The notes beneath the pieces were generated by a model. That model did not search any database. It was not told the origin of the DNA and saw only the letters and a list, made by a program, of their open reading frames with translations. This document shows, in pieces, positions 1-12,000 of a stretch of DNA of 64,000 nt; position 1 is the first letter of the stretch; every line of letters begins with the position of its first letter. Origin of the DNA: Lepidonotus clava (Eukaryota; Annelida; Polychaeta; Phyllodocida; Polynoidae). The DNA lies in NCBI GenBank assembly GCA_936440205.1, contig OW387147.1, forward strand, positions 31,645,629 through 31,709,628, written 5' to 3'. The translations under genes were made by a program, and so were the position numbers.

Positions 1-1417
1 CAATAAACAAGTAGGATTAGTGGCCTATCTGGACTTCCAGAAGGCCTTTGACACTGTCAATCACCAAATTTTATTACAGAAATTAGAATATGTTGGACTT
101 TCTGGTCAGAACCTAATTTGGTTTAAAAATTATTTGTTAAATAGAAAGCAATGTACTCTTCTAAATAATACTACTTCCAATGTTAGAAATGTGTTTTGTG
201 GTGTCCCACAAGGGTCGATTTTAGGCCCGACCTTATTTTTGATCTATATTAATGATCTAGTTAAATCATGTGAATTTTGTAATGTATTTCTGTATGCAGA
301 CGACACTGCCATTTCCATCTCCTCACATTGTATTCACAACTCTAGAAACCTTCTACAAGTAGATCTCAATAATATCATACTTTGGTGTAGGAGAAACAAA
401 CTATCTCTGAATGTAAAGAAAACCAAAACTATGTTATTTGGCTCTCGTCACCGACTGAAGCATACCAAATGTTCAAGATTATATATAGACAACTTACCTT
501 TAGATTTTGTAAATCATTACAAATATTTGGGTATTATACTTGATTCACATCTTTCTTATTCTAAGCATTTAAATACTGTGATTGGCACTGTATCCCACAA
601 ATTAAGTATGTTTGCTAAGGTTGGTCAGTATTTGTCTCTACCTGCAAAATTGTGTATCTATAAGTCAATGATCCTGCCTTATTTAGATTATGGTGATGTG
701 TTATTTGCAAAGGTCTCACAAAATATGCTTGATAAATTGCAACGGTTGCAAAATAGAGCTTTGAAAATATGCTATGCAAATTTACCTTATCAACCTTTAG
801 ATATTTTACATAGTGTTTCAAATGTTGCATTGCTACACAAACGTCAAACTGCTCATGTTTTAAATTTCATGTATAAAAGATCCAACGATGTTGACTTAAT
901 AGATAGGAGACCTATAAACACCAGAGCACACGATGCTGTTTTATTTAAAGTGGAGGTACCTAAATTAGAAAAATTCAAACAAAATGTATTATACCATGGA
1001 GCTGTCTTATGGAACTCTTTACCTGCTGAAGTGAGAAATATAGACTCCTATCTTACCTTCAAAAATCTTCAGAAAAAGACAATGTTTACTTAATTGAACT
1101 GATGACTGTGATGGAAGTATTCCCTTTATCACTGACTTAACTTGTTTGTTATCAGTATTTCTGTTGTACACAGATTTTGTATAAATATGATTTTTATATC
1201 GATGCCAAAAGAGTGAACAGATGTATAGCCTTATGATGTCCATGTACTATTGACATAATTGTTATATAACACCAAATTCTGCGATCTGATTTAACATGTT
1301 ATTTGTACTATAATATGATTTCATAACTATGTATCTACACTGTATCTACAATGAAAACCAGTACCCACTGATGTAGGTTCAGTATAAATAAAGAAATTAA
1401 AAAAAAAAAAAAAAAAA
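1..1417 (+). mobile_element. LINE 3' part (CR1/Jockey-type non-LTR retrotransposon), cut by window start
   Basis: A non-LTR retrotransposon enters from beyond base 1. What is visible is the second half of the reverse transcriptase, the C-terminal region, a 3' UTR of about 300 bp, AATAAA at 1387-1392 and a poly(A) run at about 1399-1417. No LTR follows. The ending WNSLP..VRN plus the LQRLQNRALKI region fits the CR1/Jockey superfamily, but clade assignment is by memory of motifs. It lies downstream of and antisense to the host receptor gene. The frame is open to the end, so this copy looks fairly young. Its 5' end and target-site duplication cannot be judged here. Confidence 0.9.
2..1093 (+). 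CDS. LINE reverse transcriptase, C-terminal part
   Basis: The frame is open from base 2 (NKQVGLVAYLDFQKAFDTV), so the protein starts outside the window. Visible RT blocks in order are the DFQKAFDTVNH core near the start (its first Asp belongs to the catalytic triad), GVPQGSILGPTLFLIYINDL at about residues 65-85, YADDT with the catalytic Asp pair at about 97-101, the thumb with KYLGIILD, then PYLDYGDVLF and LQRLQNRALKI, and finally LWNSLPAEVRN. This enzyme copies its own RNA at a nicked target (target-primed reverse transcription). No stop or frameshift is visible over about 360 codons. The endonuclease and any ORF1 would lie upstream of the window. Confidence 0.9.
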   Translation, partial: NKQVGLVAYLDFQKAFDTVNHQILLQKLEYVGLSGQNLIWFKNYLLNRKQCTLLNNTTSNVRNVFCGVPQGSILGPTLFLIYINDLVKSCEFCNVFLYADDTAISISSHCIHNSRNLLQVDLNNIILWCRRNKLSLNVKKTKTMLFGSRHRLKHTKCSRLYIDNLPLDFVNHYKYLGIILDSHLSYSKHLNTVIGTVSHKLSMFAKVGQYLSLPAKLCIYKSMILPYLDYGDVLFAKVSQNMLDKLQRLQNRALKICYANLPYQPLDILHSVSNVALLHKRQTAHVLNFMYKRSNDVDLIDRRPINTRAHDAVLFKVEVPKLEKFKQNVLYHGAVLWNSLPAEVRNIDSYLTFKNLQKKTMFT

Positions 1418-2511
1418 TTTCTACAACCCTATATATTTGATTGTATCGAAATTCTTTATTTTGAATGATGGCAATAGTTTCCTTGTTTGTCAATGTGAAG
1501 TTAACAAATAAAATATCTCTATTAGTTTCCGCTATTTTGTCTAGATCTATTGAGTTAGTCAATTCTAACTTGCAGCCAGATCAACGTTGAGAAATACAGT
1601 TTTATTGTTTGAGAAGATGAGAAAGACACCTGTCATATTGTTTTCAAGACGATATCTAAAAGCAGATTCGTTGTTTTCGACACTGAATCATCAATTCATC
1701 AGTTCCCGTCGAAAGGACGTTACACTAATGTAGCTTTTAGCTGTCTCCGATATTTTGTCGATTACAGTTGTTTGGTTGTGGTTGTTTGAAAGATATATCT
1801 GCAGTTTTCCCATGCACAGTTTGTCATTTCAAAACGCTTATATTAATCTGAACAAGGAATTTTCAATAGGATAACCTCACATGAAAGGCAGTAAAACGTC
1901 ACCCAATACCATTTGTTTTTGTCCAGTCAGCCTGGTCCAAACGGATTGATATAACTATTTGGTTTCTCCTCAAATAATATTCAGCAAATTTAATTTAAAA
2001 ATCACGATGCTCTAGCATAACAGATACGTGATATCCCTCGATACATTACTGTCACTGTTTTATCATATTAGTTTACTGAGGGCCAATTCTGAGGCTCCTT
2101 CGCAACTTTCATCAAATTTAATCCAATGCGTAATTCATTCCAACACTGACGTAAACAGAGCTCTTGATGAACATACGGGTGTTTCAGGTAAACCAAGCAG
2201 TCAGGGCGGCTTATCCTAGGGTCACCACAGGGCAAATGGTATGGCCAGGCAATTGCAGCCATCTCATATTTACTCTTGGAGTAGTTCATGGAAGGCTTCG
2301 TTTGCATAGTAGCCTATCCGCTATTCATAAAAGAAGCCAAGCTTACTATTGCGAATCATAAGTTCAGAGTAACCACTTGAACATTGGCGAATTGTCTACA
2401 ACAGGTGTATTATCCCAGGACAGGGTCAGGTGGCCAGGTAACTACGTTTACCATTAAGCAGCTCCTGGTAATGGATTTAAGCAGAATAAAAACCAACATG
2501 CGCGCGCACCC
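1418..2511 (-). other. 3' flank and probable 3' UTR of the receptor gene
   Basis: This stretch lies between the LINE tail and the receptor stop codon. No coding exon is visible. On the minus strand, candidate poly(A) signals are ATTAAA at 2122-2117 (about 390 nt past the stop) and AATAAA at 1606-1601 (about 900 nt past it). Which is used, if either, cannot be told from sequence. Confidence 0.4.
1601..1606 (-). promoter_or_regulatory. candidate poly(A) signal AATAAA
   Basis: The plus strand reads TTTATT, giving AATAAA on the gene strand about 0.9 kb after the stop codon. It is the first canonical hexamer I found by eye; a variant ATTAAA at 2122-2117 is closer. Such hexamers are common by chance in AT-rich sequence. 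Confidence 0.25.
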
Positions 2512-3085
2512 TCAGACCGACACGTGGTTGTGGGCACGCTCATCGCGGCCCTGGAAGTCCCGGATGTCAGCATAGGCCTGTGGTGCCCCCTGGTGTTGAT
2601 ACTGGTAACTACGACGGCCGCCATTATGCAGCGAGAAAATATCCACTTCCGGCTGCGCGTGCATGCCGTTGGAGAACTTCCGGCCGCCCCTGGATCCCAA
2701 ACTGTTGGACCCAATATAGCGCTCTGGAGGCGAGTTCTCAATGGAGTCACTCCCATTGGGTTCCAGTACAAAGTATTTTGGTGGGTCTGGAAGTTCGCGC
2801 GTGTCGTTGTGTGCATGCGTGCTGCTGTGGTTGTTACTTCCACTGCTGGTGGTGTGGACTGGAGGAGGGGGAGGGGGCAGGGGTACCTCGGCGATGTAGG
2901 AGTACTCGTTCTCACTGGTGTACAGGGCCTCCTGGTCCTGGTGGGCTGAGGGGGGCGGCGGCCACGGCAGTTCGCGGGTAAGGTGGCGGCGGTCGGGAGA
3001 CTTGTGCTGGGGCGGCATGAAGCCCGTGTAGTAGGGGTTCTCCTTCTTGGCCTTCTGGGCACGCCCCAACTCCCGCTGACGGCGC
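2512..3085 (-). CDS. receptor exon 9: cytoplasmic tail and stop
   Basis: The acceptor is ttcctcag|GCGCCG. One base completes Trp346, then 190 codons follow to TGA at 2514-2512. The tail starts with basic RRQR. It carries NPYY (362-365, an NPxY motif read by PTB or clathrin-adaptor proteins in other receptors), two polyproline runs at 386-391 and 414-421 that could bind SH3, WW or EVH1 domains, and a near repeat TRELPWPPPP / TRELPDPP at 382-391 and 441-448. YxxPhi-type words are Y407, Y450 and Y517. The last residues V-S-V fit a class II PDZ ligand pattern. No catalytic domain is seen, so signalling would depend on adaptors. The exon is GC-rich and open in other frames too, but only this frame continues the upstream exons. 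Confidence 0.93.
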
Positions 3086-6000
3086 CTGAGGAACAAAACA
3101 ACAGGGTGTAAGCAACACATGATCATAAACACTTTTGTTATAGGCAGTAATTAAGAAAGAACAAAACACAAAGGGGAAAACATCCCAAGTCGATGAGGTT
3201 TCAAATAGTTAAGGATAAGATTCTTTTCATTTAGACATGGGACATGAACTTTCTAAGCGATATTTTAATGGTATTTTGTTTTGAAGCAGTGTAAAGTATT
3301 AAGGAGGTGGGGGTAGGGGGCTCGGAAGGTCGGAGGGTTAGTATAATCCTCCATAAAATTGACCGCTTCCTCCACCCTCCTAATGTCGGAAAAAATCTCT
3401 CTCTCCCCCCCTGTGAAGAGTGGCTCCTGTACTGCTCTATGTTATCCAATAAATCCGTTACACTCTCCCTCGGTATAAACATTTTGATTTTGTTTATTGT
3501 GTTACTTTATAAAAAGGCACGTTCACAATTTGTAACAGTTCCAAGCAGGTAAAAAGGCAACACCATGCAGAAAATAATGGTAAGCTTTGTTTTTTTTTTT
3601 CAAAATGAAATCTAAAGCAGTGATAATTACTTTCACTTAAAGCATCTCATTCCATTTGTCAAGCACCTTAAAGGGACAATTAAAACAATGTATGTGAGTG
3701 TAACAACTGTATGAATAATATCTTTGTGCTTATCAGCGGCAAAGCGTAGGTCCGCGTTTCTACGTTAATCCTTTTCTACTCTAGGCTCCTTATGGTTCAG
3801 AATACATGAATTCTCTTTGATTGTCAAATTAGGTCCTATTTCAACGATAGTTAGTCCTCTCATATGGGCAACAATTCAGCACGCATTCAATTCAATCAAA
3901 TTTAAAATGCAACTTCTCTTTATCCTTTAAAATTGCCAATCTATATTAGTGCAGCTCTGAAGGACATTGTCAAATATCTCATTAGTAGAAATACATACTT
4001 TCAGGCACTTATGATTTAGTCTTTGCCTTTTCTTGCGTTCTGTTCTGTTTGCTGCAGCAAAGATTATGTAAAATATATCTATAAAATAAAGGTAATCGTT
4101 ATTCTCTTGAAATTAATCTAATCCATCGTTCTCGAAAAAGGAAAGATTTGCCAAAATCATTTCAGTATGAAATATATAATTCTTAAAAAAAAAGAAACCT
4201 AAAACTTACCAGCGTAAACACGCCAACCCGATGATCATAAAGATGATCCCAATAGTAAGGGCAATGGTCACCACGATGATCACAGACAGGCCTGAAACAA
4301 GGGGAGACATACATGTAGAATATATAATACATGATGATTATACCCTCTAGTCCACAGAGTGAGATACAGGCCGCAAAGAAAATGAAACTTTCCCAAATCC
4401 AAATGATCAAATGGTTGGTAGATAAAATTTAATCATTTTAAATATTAGTTTATCATTCCGTAAAACAGAAAATTCTAGGATAATGAAAAGTGAATTGTTT
4501 TTTAACAAAGTATTTGCCGATCCAAATATTTGTCTTTGAAAAAGGAAAACATAATATTATTTGCATGCTTATATAAAACGAAAAGGAGGCCCTATTAGTA
4601 TATTTGAATAGCCCTCTTTCCAAAGAATAATAAGGCCCGAGGAAAACGTGGAATGATTTAGGTAATCTAAAAATTCAATGATTTTTGTCATTATCCTTTC
4701 ATCATTTTTCCTCACTTAACATGCATGAAGAGAGATCAGTGCGACTTATAACTCAACTAGTGGAAGAGGGTCACAGTTAATTGATGGTGAATATATTCTT
4801 TCTTTTACCAGTATGGTTTACAATCTTTAGATTTATATTAGATTATTGTCAAGGTTCTATTTCGGCATGCAGTATGAAGCAAAAAGGGGGCACCACATAA
4901 ACGATTGTGTTTGGTATCACCCTTTTGTTTCATGTCTACCACATCTAGAGCATGCCACCACATTGTCTAACCACCTACCGAATGGTAAATTGACTATACC
5001 CCACTCACGGGAATGGATGGCGCCCACCGACACTGAAAGCAGAGGAGAAAGAAAAGGTTAGAATGACAGCATACAGTAGGCAACGCAAATAAGGATAAAT
5101 AACCTTGGAACATAGGTACATATTATCATTACTCACTTATGCTTACAAGGTAAATAGGGCAAAGATTCACAAGGTGAGTTGATTTTGTTTATTATAAAGT
5201 GAACATCACTGTAAAGATTTTATATGGATGTAATTTTTCATTTGGATGAAATTTGATTAAAACTGCTTGGCTTCAGACACTGGGGAATGTCTTAAGCTAC
5301 TGTAAGCTTTTATTCAAAATAATTATAACTTTTATTATTGTTATCTCTCACGTCACATTCCTGTCTATAACTTGGCCTAACGGTGTCAGATGATATGGTT
5401 GTACCCATTGACACTCACCTTGGGTACAGTTCTCGGTTTTCCCGACCCATTTGCCATTCGTGCATTTCACTTCCCACGATTCGTCCGAGCCTTTACAGCC
5501 AATCACAGCCTTCTTACCGTCGGCGCTCCTTTTCATCCAGGTTCCTTCAGCCACCCGTAGGTCCGGGCAGCCCACAACTGGAGGAAACAAAGGGAAATAG
5601 ATAAATATCGGAAACATATCTGCTGAACTATATATGTAAGTTATTGGTAAACACTGGATTTAGAAGGTGTATATCAATTTAGATATTTGCACTCTAAACA
5701 CTCAATATCATTATGTCATATCAACCATGTGTCCATTCATGCATCCATTACCCATATGTTTTTCTTCAATTTGATTAGTAAATTTGTCCGTCTCTTTGTT
5801 TTACATGCTCAGTGAGTGAAGTGTCTAAGTGGGTTGGATATTTTCTGAAGTTTCCTCGTTTAAAAGTGGTGGTTTCCCTTTGGGAAATGGCACTCTTGCA
5901 AGTGGGTATATGTCCACTTTGAGGGTATATCCCCTAGTGGAGAAGCTCCATATTAACCTACTGCATCTGAAATTGGAATCAGCAGACCAGAATTCCACCA

Positions 6001-9000
6001 CAGCCTATATCCTACCTCAGATTAAGTCTCTAATAATCTAAACCCACATGCCCGACCACTGTGAAAACACCGATAGAGTCCAAAATTAACCCAAATATTT
6101 GCCTAATCTCGGCTTGGAGAGTGACAGGCAGCAGCTTCTATTGGATTCTCCTTCCTAGCCGTTTTTCCTACCCATCTCGTCACTTCTCGTCAAATCTCGT
6201 TTGGCGTCAGATTTAGGAGGAGGATTGCGGGGGTGGGGTGGTTTCTGAGGACGGATTGGTGCACTCATCTCCTGCTGTGAGAGTGGTGGCGCTGTCACAC
6301 CTAACAGAAGGACGTCCTTCAAATAGAAGACTCTACTTACGGTATAGTGACCGTTTGAGACTGCATGTATTGTTGAGAGAGAAAAACTTGTGCAACAAGT
6401 ATGTTGAGGTTACTGCTCAAAAGGTTTCTATTTATCATTCTTTATACTCTAGTAATACTATGTGTTTGGAGTGTGTCACATGAACTTAATGTAATGGTAT
6501 CATCAATAGATGATTAAGATATTCAGCTCAAATTCGATGTGTTGTATGCATCAAACCGAAGTTGAGTAATAACTAGATAGGCTATACATATATTTGTACA
6601 GACTAGCCTTGGACGGTGCAGTATGGTCAGTTGAAACTGTCAATATCACATGCACTTTAAGCCCGATCTGTGATGTGTCTTATATTAGTTATCAAAGTTC
6701 AACTAATAACTAAATTGTGTTTCCAGTTTTGCTCCGATTAATTGAGAGTGGTGTTTTCCACTTAACACTACTCAATAGGGAGGACAGAAACAAAATCGCA
6801 AGGTGTGCGCTCAGCATTTCAAAGACAGTTTGTCAGTGGTTCAGTGCAACCATCGGTGACATGAGAGTGTCAAAGAAACACGCTGGATGGTGCGTCTGGC
6901 TGTAGGGGAATTATCCGGTCTGATTAGACTTTTCGCTGTTGCTGAGCTCAGAGAGAGGGATACAAAAAGTAATGCAAATCCCTGACAATTGCTTGACGCC
7001 CATTACATTTTATTGCAATGTTGTTGGAGGGTGTTGCCGCTTGCATCGCTACTGACATAAAGAGACTTTCGACAAGTTTCGATTGGGAACTGAAATTACG
7101 CTGCATTGTTTGAAATCCATTTCAATTTGATCTGTTTCCCGACCGAAATACACTTCCCGTTTTCAATGTCTACAAGTGGAAACGGCCGCGTTATTGCAGT
7201 GTCATTGAACGACTGAATCAGTGTACCAACTCTGCGGAGCACCTTCATAAAGTCTTAGCTTGTATTAAAGTGAAAGTACAAATAATTTGTTCTGACCGGA
7301 TCATCCAGGAGAGATTTGTCATCTCAGATGTTGGAAGATCTTGTCCAATCAACATCTGACAAAAACAAACGGCAGGGCTGCGCTTCCCTTAATATTAAAG
7401 TATCTGTATGGTCTGATATTCCCTTTGAACCATTTGCTTCTGCCCACTTTCTCATAGGCCTGTATTGCTGTCGTAATCTTCCTGAGACCTTCTGTTCTTC
7501 CCTGGCTATTTCGGGATTGATAGAGGGAGTGGAAGATGTTCTGACCCCTGCAGTTTCTCGTTATGGACACTACACATGGGGACTTATACACTTCACAAAG
7601 AAGCAACGCAAATCTCCCTGGTTAACTTTCAGTATCCATCCCCTGAAGCCTAGCATTGGCCTGCATCTCTTAATCCTGTATGTAGTCTATCATGCATGTA
7701 TGTATGCCTCTCTGCCTACTTCCTTCCTTCCTCCCTACCTTCTTTCCTTCCCACGTCTCTTCTCTCATTAGTGTCCTCGTCCGGCCATATGCCCCCTCTT
7801 TCCTGTGTTACATTCTTCCTAACGGTCCCGCCCTGTCCGTGTCCACTACCGCCCTGACCTTTTCACCTACCCCATAACTATCCTTTAATTTCCTCCTGTG
7901 GCGCCGCTTTATGGCAACCCATTCCCTAGCATATAATCCACTGCTACGTGAATATGAACAGATAAAGTATGGTACCACGAACATTTTCACTTTGCCATTC
8001 TTGGCATTTCATATGGGTATTTTTTTTTTTTTTTTTCACTAGTTATCCTCCTAAGGCACTTCACTTGGTAATACTGTGGTTTCCCAGCCAGCCGAGACTA
8101 GAGTGACAGGAAGGTATAAGTTTTGAAATTCAACTATTAAAATGAATAATGAGTATAGATAGAAGACCATTGACAAAATAAACGGGATAACGTTATACTA
8201 GAAGCGCTACCAGCTCTCGGGTTTCAAGCACCTGAATCGCTTACATCTAGGATAAGGCTTGGAAGATGAATATCTTATTCACAATTTCTTACATTACAAT
8301 TTCAGCGGCGTATGGTGAAACAACTATTCAGGACGTTTCTAGTTTAAGAATGAGCCACATGCCACAAATTTAATATAGAATAGGTCCTGCTAGTTGGAGA
8401 TAGCTGCTGATACTTTTCCCTCGAAACCATATTGGCTAAACCTAGATGTGCTCAGCATTGATCCTTCAGCCCACGTGAGCAGCTCTACCAAACACCACGC
8501 CACCTACAGGAAAGTCAGGGTAACACCCTGTAAACAGTGTTTCACCCTAGTGGCAGGAATGTGAACCACGGAAGTCCTACTAGGGGACGCTACGTACTTT
8601 GCTATAGTTAACTGAGAGCAGTGTAGAGGGCGCCACCACTCACCTTGGTACTGGAGAAGGAAGTGTCGTCCCCTCTCTGACTTCTGGGACTTCAGAATTC
8701 GGATTTCAACCTGCAATGGATGGGAAATTATTAGATAAGTAAAGCCTGCCTTGTATTTAACCGTTTCTAGTAAATTCTTTCACTCTTTTTAAACTATTTG
8801 ATTACAATTAGAATTATTATACGCAGGAAATAACTTTTTTTCTGCGTGAGATTGCAATCTTTGTTTTAGCTTCCCAGACACATCTTCCCATGAGTAAGTT
8901 TTTCTATTTCTTCGTAAGCAATACACTGTTGCAAATAATATTAATTCTGATGAAAGGGTGGTACAATGTGGTGTTCCCCAAGGTAGTGTCCTCGAGCCAC

Positions 9001-12000
9001 TATTATTTTTAATTTACATTGATGATATAACCTCAATTATAACAAATTGTAATATATCACTCTATGCTGACGACACTGTTTTGTATTATTCACATGAAGA
9101 TTATGAAACGGTAATGAATGTTATCCAATTAGATTTGGATAAGGTATATGCTTGGTGTTGTAGAAATAGATTAACTATAAATATCAAAAAATCTAAATAT
9201 TGTGTATATGGCATGCGATCTGTGGTTAGGAAAAGTAAGAACTCAAATTTAGATTTATCCCTGAACAATCAGATACTTGAAAATGTATGTTCATATAAAT
9301 ACCTGGGTTTTGTACTTGATGAGAATCTAACTTTTAACAAACATGTCAATGCACTATGTAATCAATTGTCTCATAAATTATTTGTTTTCTCAAAAATTCG
9401 AAGGTATCTTACTGAAAATGCAAGTATTTTAATTTTTAAAAGTATGGTTTTACCTATACTTGAACATGGTGATGTGATTTATAGAGGTACTTCTTGTAAG
9501 AATATTCAAAAAATAGAAAGGCTATTTTTTCGAAGCTTAAGAATTTGTATAAAGGATAATAATTTGTCAAAAGATGAATTGTGTAATTCCTGCGGTATGG
9601 CTACCTTAGGTAAAAGATATAATAGTCATTTATTAAATTTTATGTTTAACTATTTGAACGATGAAAATTTTAGAAAGTACCCATTACGGCATACAAGGTT
9701 ACATGAAGCTCCAGTTTTTAATACGTATAAACCTCAATATGAAAAAACAAAAATGAATGTATTTTATCGAGGAGCTCTATTGTGGAATTCTCAACCAGCT
9801 ATTATTAGAAATATTGAAGATAAAAAAGTATTTAAACAGAAGCAAGTATTATTGTTGAAAGCTGAGCTAGATTTATAGTGATAATTATGGTATGATTTGA
9901 AAAAGTATGTACTACAGAACTATGCTTTTTACTCTGTTATGTTATATTGATTGACCAAATTCTATTTTTAATATGTTTTAAACATATGTATTATCATGAA
10001 TTTAGATGATACACGACAAAAAGTCATTGATGTTTATGTGTATTATAAAATTTGTACATACTTATAAATTCTTTTGATCAATGGGATGTTGTGCAATCAC
10101 TGTGATATGATAAAAGTATGTTAATTATACACATAAACCTGTGAAGAGTGTATATATGAATGGCGATCGATTGTAATATGCAGACAGAAAAGTGAGACAA
10201 GTTTGTATAACTTATTTTTTGTCTGGTTAGATACAGGAAATTAAAAAAAAAAGAAAAAAAGTTGAATTTGTTAATCAATCGATAAGTCACGTTTAAAATC
10301 TATCTGTTATATTTCAGGAGAGGTAGGACAGTCGCCGAAGGTCGAAAGACAAAATAAGTAATTTCTCTGCTTTTAGACTTGCCATCACATACACTCTCTA
10401 GCCAACCCCTGCCAAAGATTATGTTTTACCAGTTATCCGAGTAGTCCCGACAAAATATTATTATGTAATACTGATGTAATTAAAGATTTTGGTTTCCTCT
10501 ATCTGAACGTACAGGGTTACGTGCCAACTAGAGAACTGGTAAATTTGGCGTGTGGCCAAGTGCTTAAATCAATAGATGTGAAACAAAACCTGGCTGACCC
10601 TAGGGCATGGACGGAACGTGCTCAGGAGGACACTTGATACTGTCAGCACGTTTTATTTCCTAATGTCTGGTGCTAAATGTCAGGAAATCGGATATGTCCG
10701 ACAGACGCTTCCAGTTTGATTCTCCAAATCACATTATTTTGATCAGTGTATCGGTTGTCCCTTGGTGTGAAATATTACACACACTTCAAATTGCATTAGA
10801 TTAGATTAAGTTATGTTATTCAGTATTTAGGACTTTTTAAGGGTTACAACCATAACATCGTCAAAATTATTATGGCCAAAAGTTAACATCTATGCAACTT
10901 AGTCATGTTCAGCATGACAAGTATGTGGTCCAGACATACACCTCCACCTCGTTGGAGACAGAGACATATGCCATCTTGACCTTCGGCCACTCATCACAGA
11001 CATACTCACCTCATTGGAGACAGAGACATAAGCCGTCTTGACCCGCTGCCGTCCATTACAGATGGTCACACTGCGGGCAGGGGACCGCTCCCTGATGATG
11101 GCGTAGGCGTGACACGCGTCGTTCTGAGACAGAAAACACCAGTCAATTAATATTGGGAAACATGGTTTAATCTGTAATATGAGCAGAGAAAATCAAAGCA
11201 ACAGGGAAAGTTTGCTGATGCCCCTACAGTGCAGAGGATTAATTTCAGATCTCCAGAAAACGGCTTCTGTTGATCTGCAAGCTTATGTTTTACAATTCCG
11301 AGCTATTTCTATTACAGTTTATTTAATTTATAAGGTGCACAATCTAATTTTAATTTTTTTCATTTCAGGGACACACTTGCTGTTATATATGTCCTACCTA
11401 GCTGTGTTCTAACACTGAGTTGAATGAGACTACCCAATGCGAAGATGCGAAATTACGTCCAACCAACGGACACCTAATGTCTACACTGTTACTCTGAAAA
11501 CTGCTGTGGTAGTTTCTTTTCTTTCTTTTTCTTTCTTTTCTTTGGTAATAGTTTTCCATTTTATTCTTTTGATAGTGTTAATTTGCTACAGCAATAAGTG
11601 AAAGTCACAGGTATAAAGGCTAATGTAGTAATAGTGAATACCATAGATGAACCTCAGGTGTTCGTGCCTAACATAGTGACAATAACCTGTAAGTACAAAT
11701 GTCCATGCAATAGCTCTAGAATACGCTATAGGCATACATGTGTTGCCAACTCATTCCGTTCCCTCGATACATTGTATAAAACAGTCCAAACAATGCATCA
11801 CATTCACATCGTGAGCAAATCCTGAGCAAAAAGTTTGGACTGCTCACGAAGCTGCAGTATTGCTGATCTGTTAAAACACAGGTACCTGGAGAGAACAGGA
11901 CGAGAGCAGCTCGCACTCTCTCTAACTGGTGGGGATAGCCTAACTCTGAATTATTCAGCTCAGGGGCACAGGCTTAAGGGATACGGGATATCTTTGTAGG

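Larger units (their letters stand above)
8711..11009 (-). other. intron 4, hosting a LINE and an exon-4 relic
   Basis: This 2299-bp phase 0 intron is more than half LINE (about 8898-10261, antisense to the gene). Beside the exon 4 donor it holds a diverged partial copy of the end of exon 4 (10936-10982, listed separately). The rest, about 10262-10935, shows no recognised feature. Confidence 0.85.

Noticed and set aside
2454-3101. Long ORFs overlapping exon 9 in other frames and on the plus strand (e.g. 2524-2949)
   Set aside because: They are by-products of GC-rich, proline-coding sequence; only the frame ending at 2512 continues the eight upstream exons and splice phases.
7316-7771. 151-codon ORF in intron 5
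   Set aside because: Ends in CT-rich low-complexity sequence and has no recognisable content.
10948-11009. Alternative exon 4 donor at the relic copy (GAG|GTGGAG)
   Set aside because: Its use would add 62 nt, shifting the frame into exon 5, and the donor is weaker than the normal GTGAGT.
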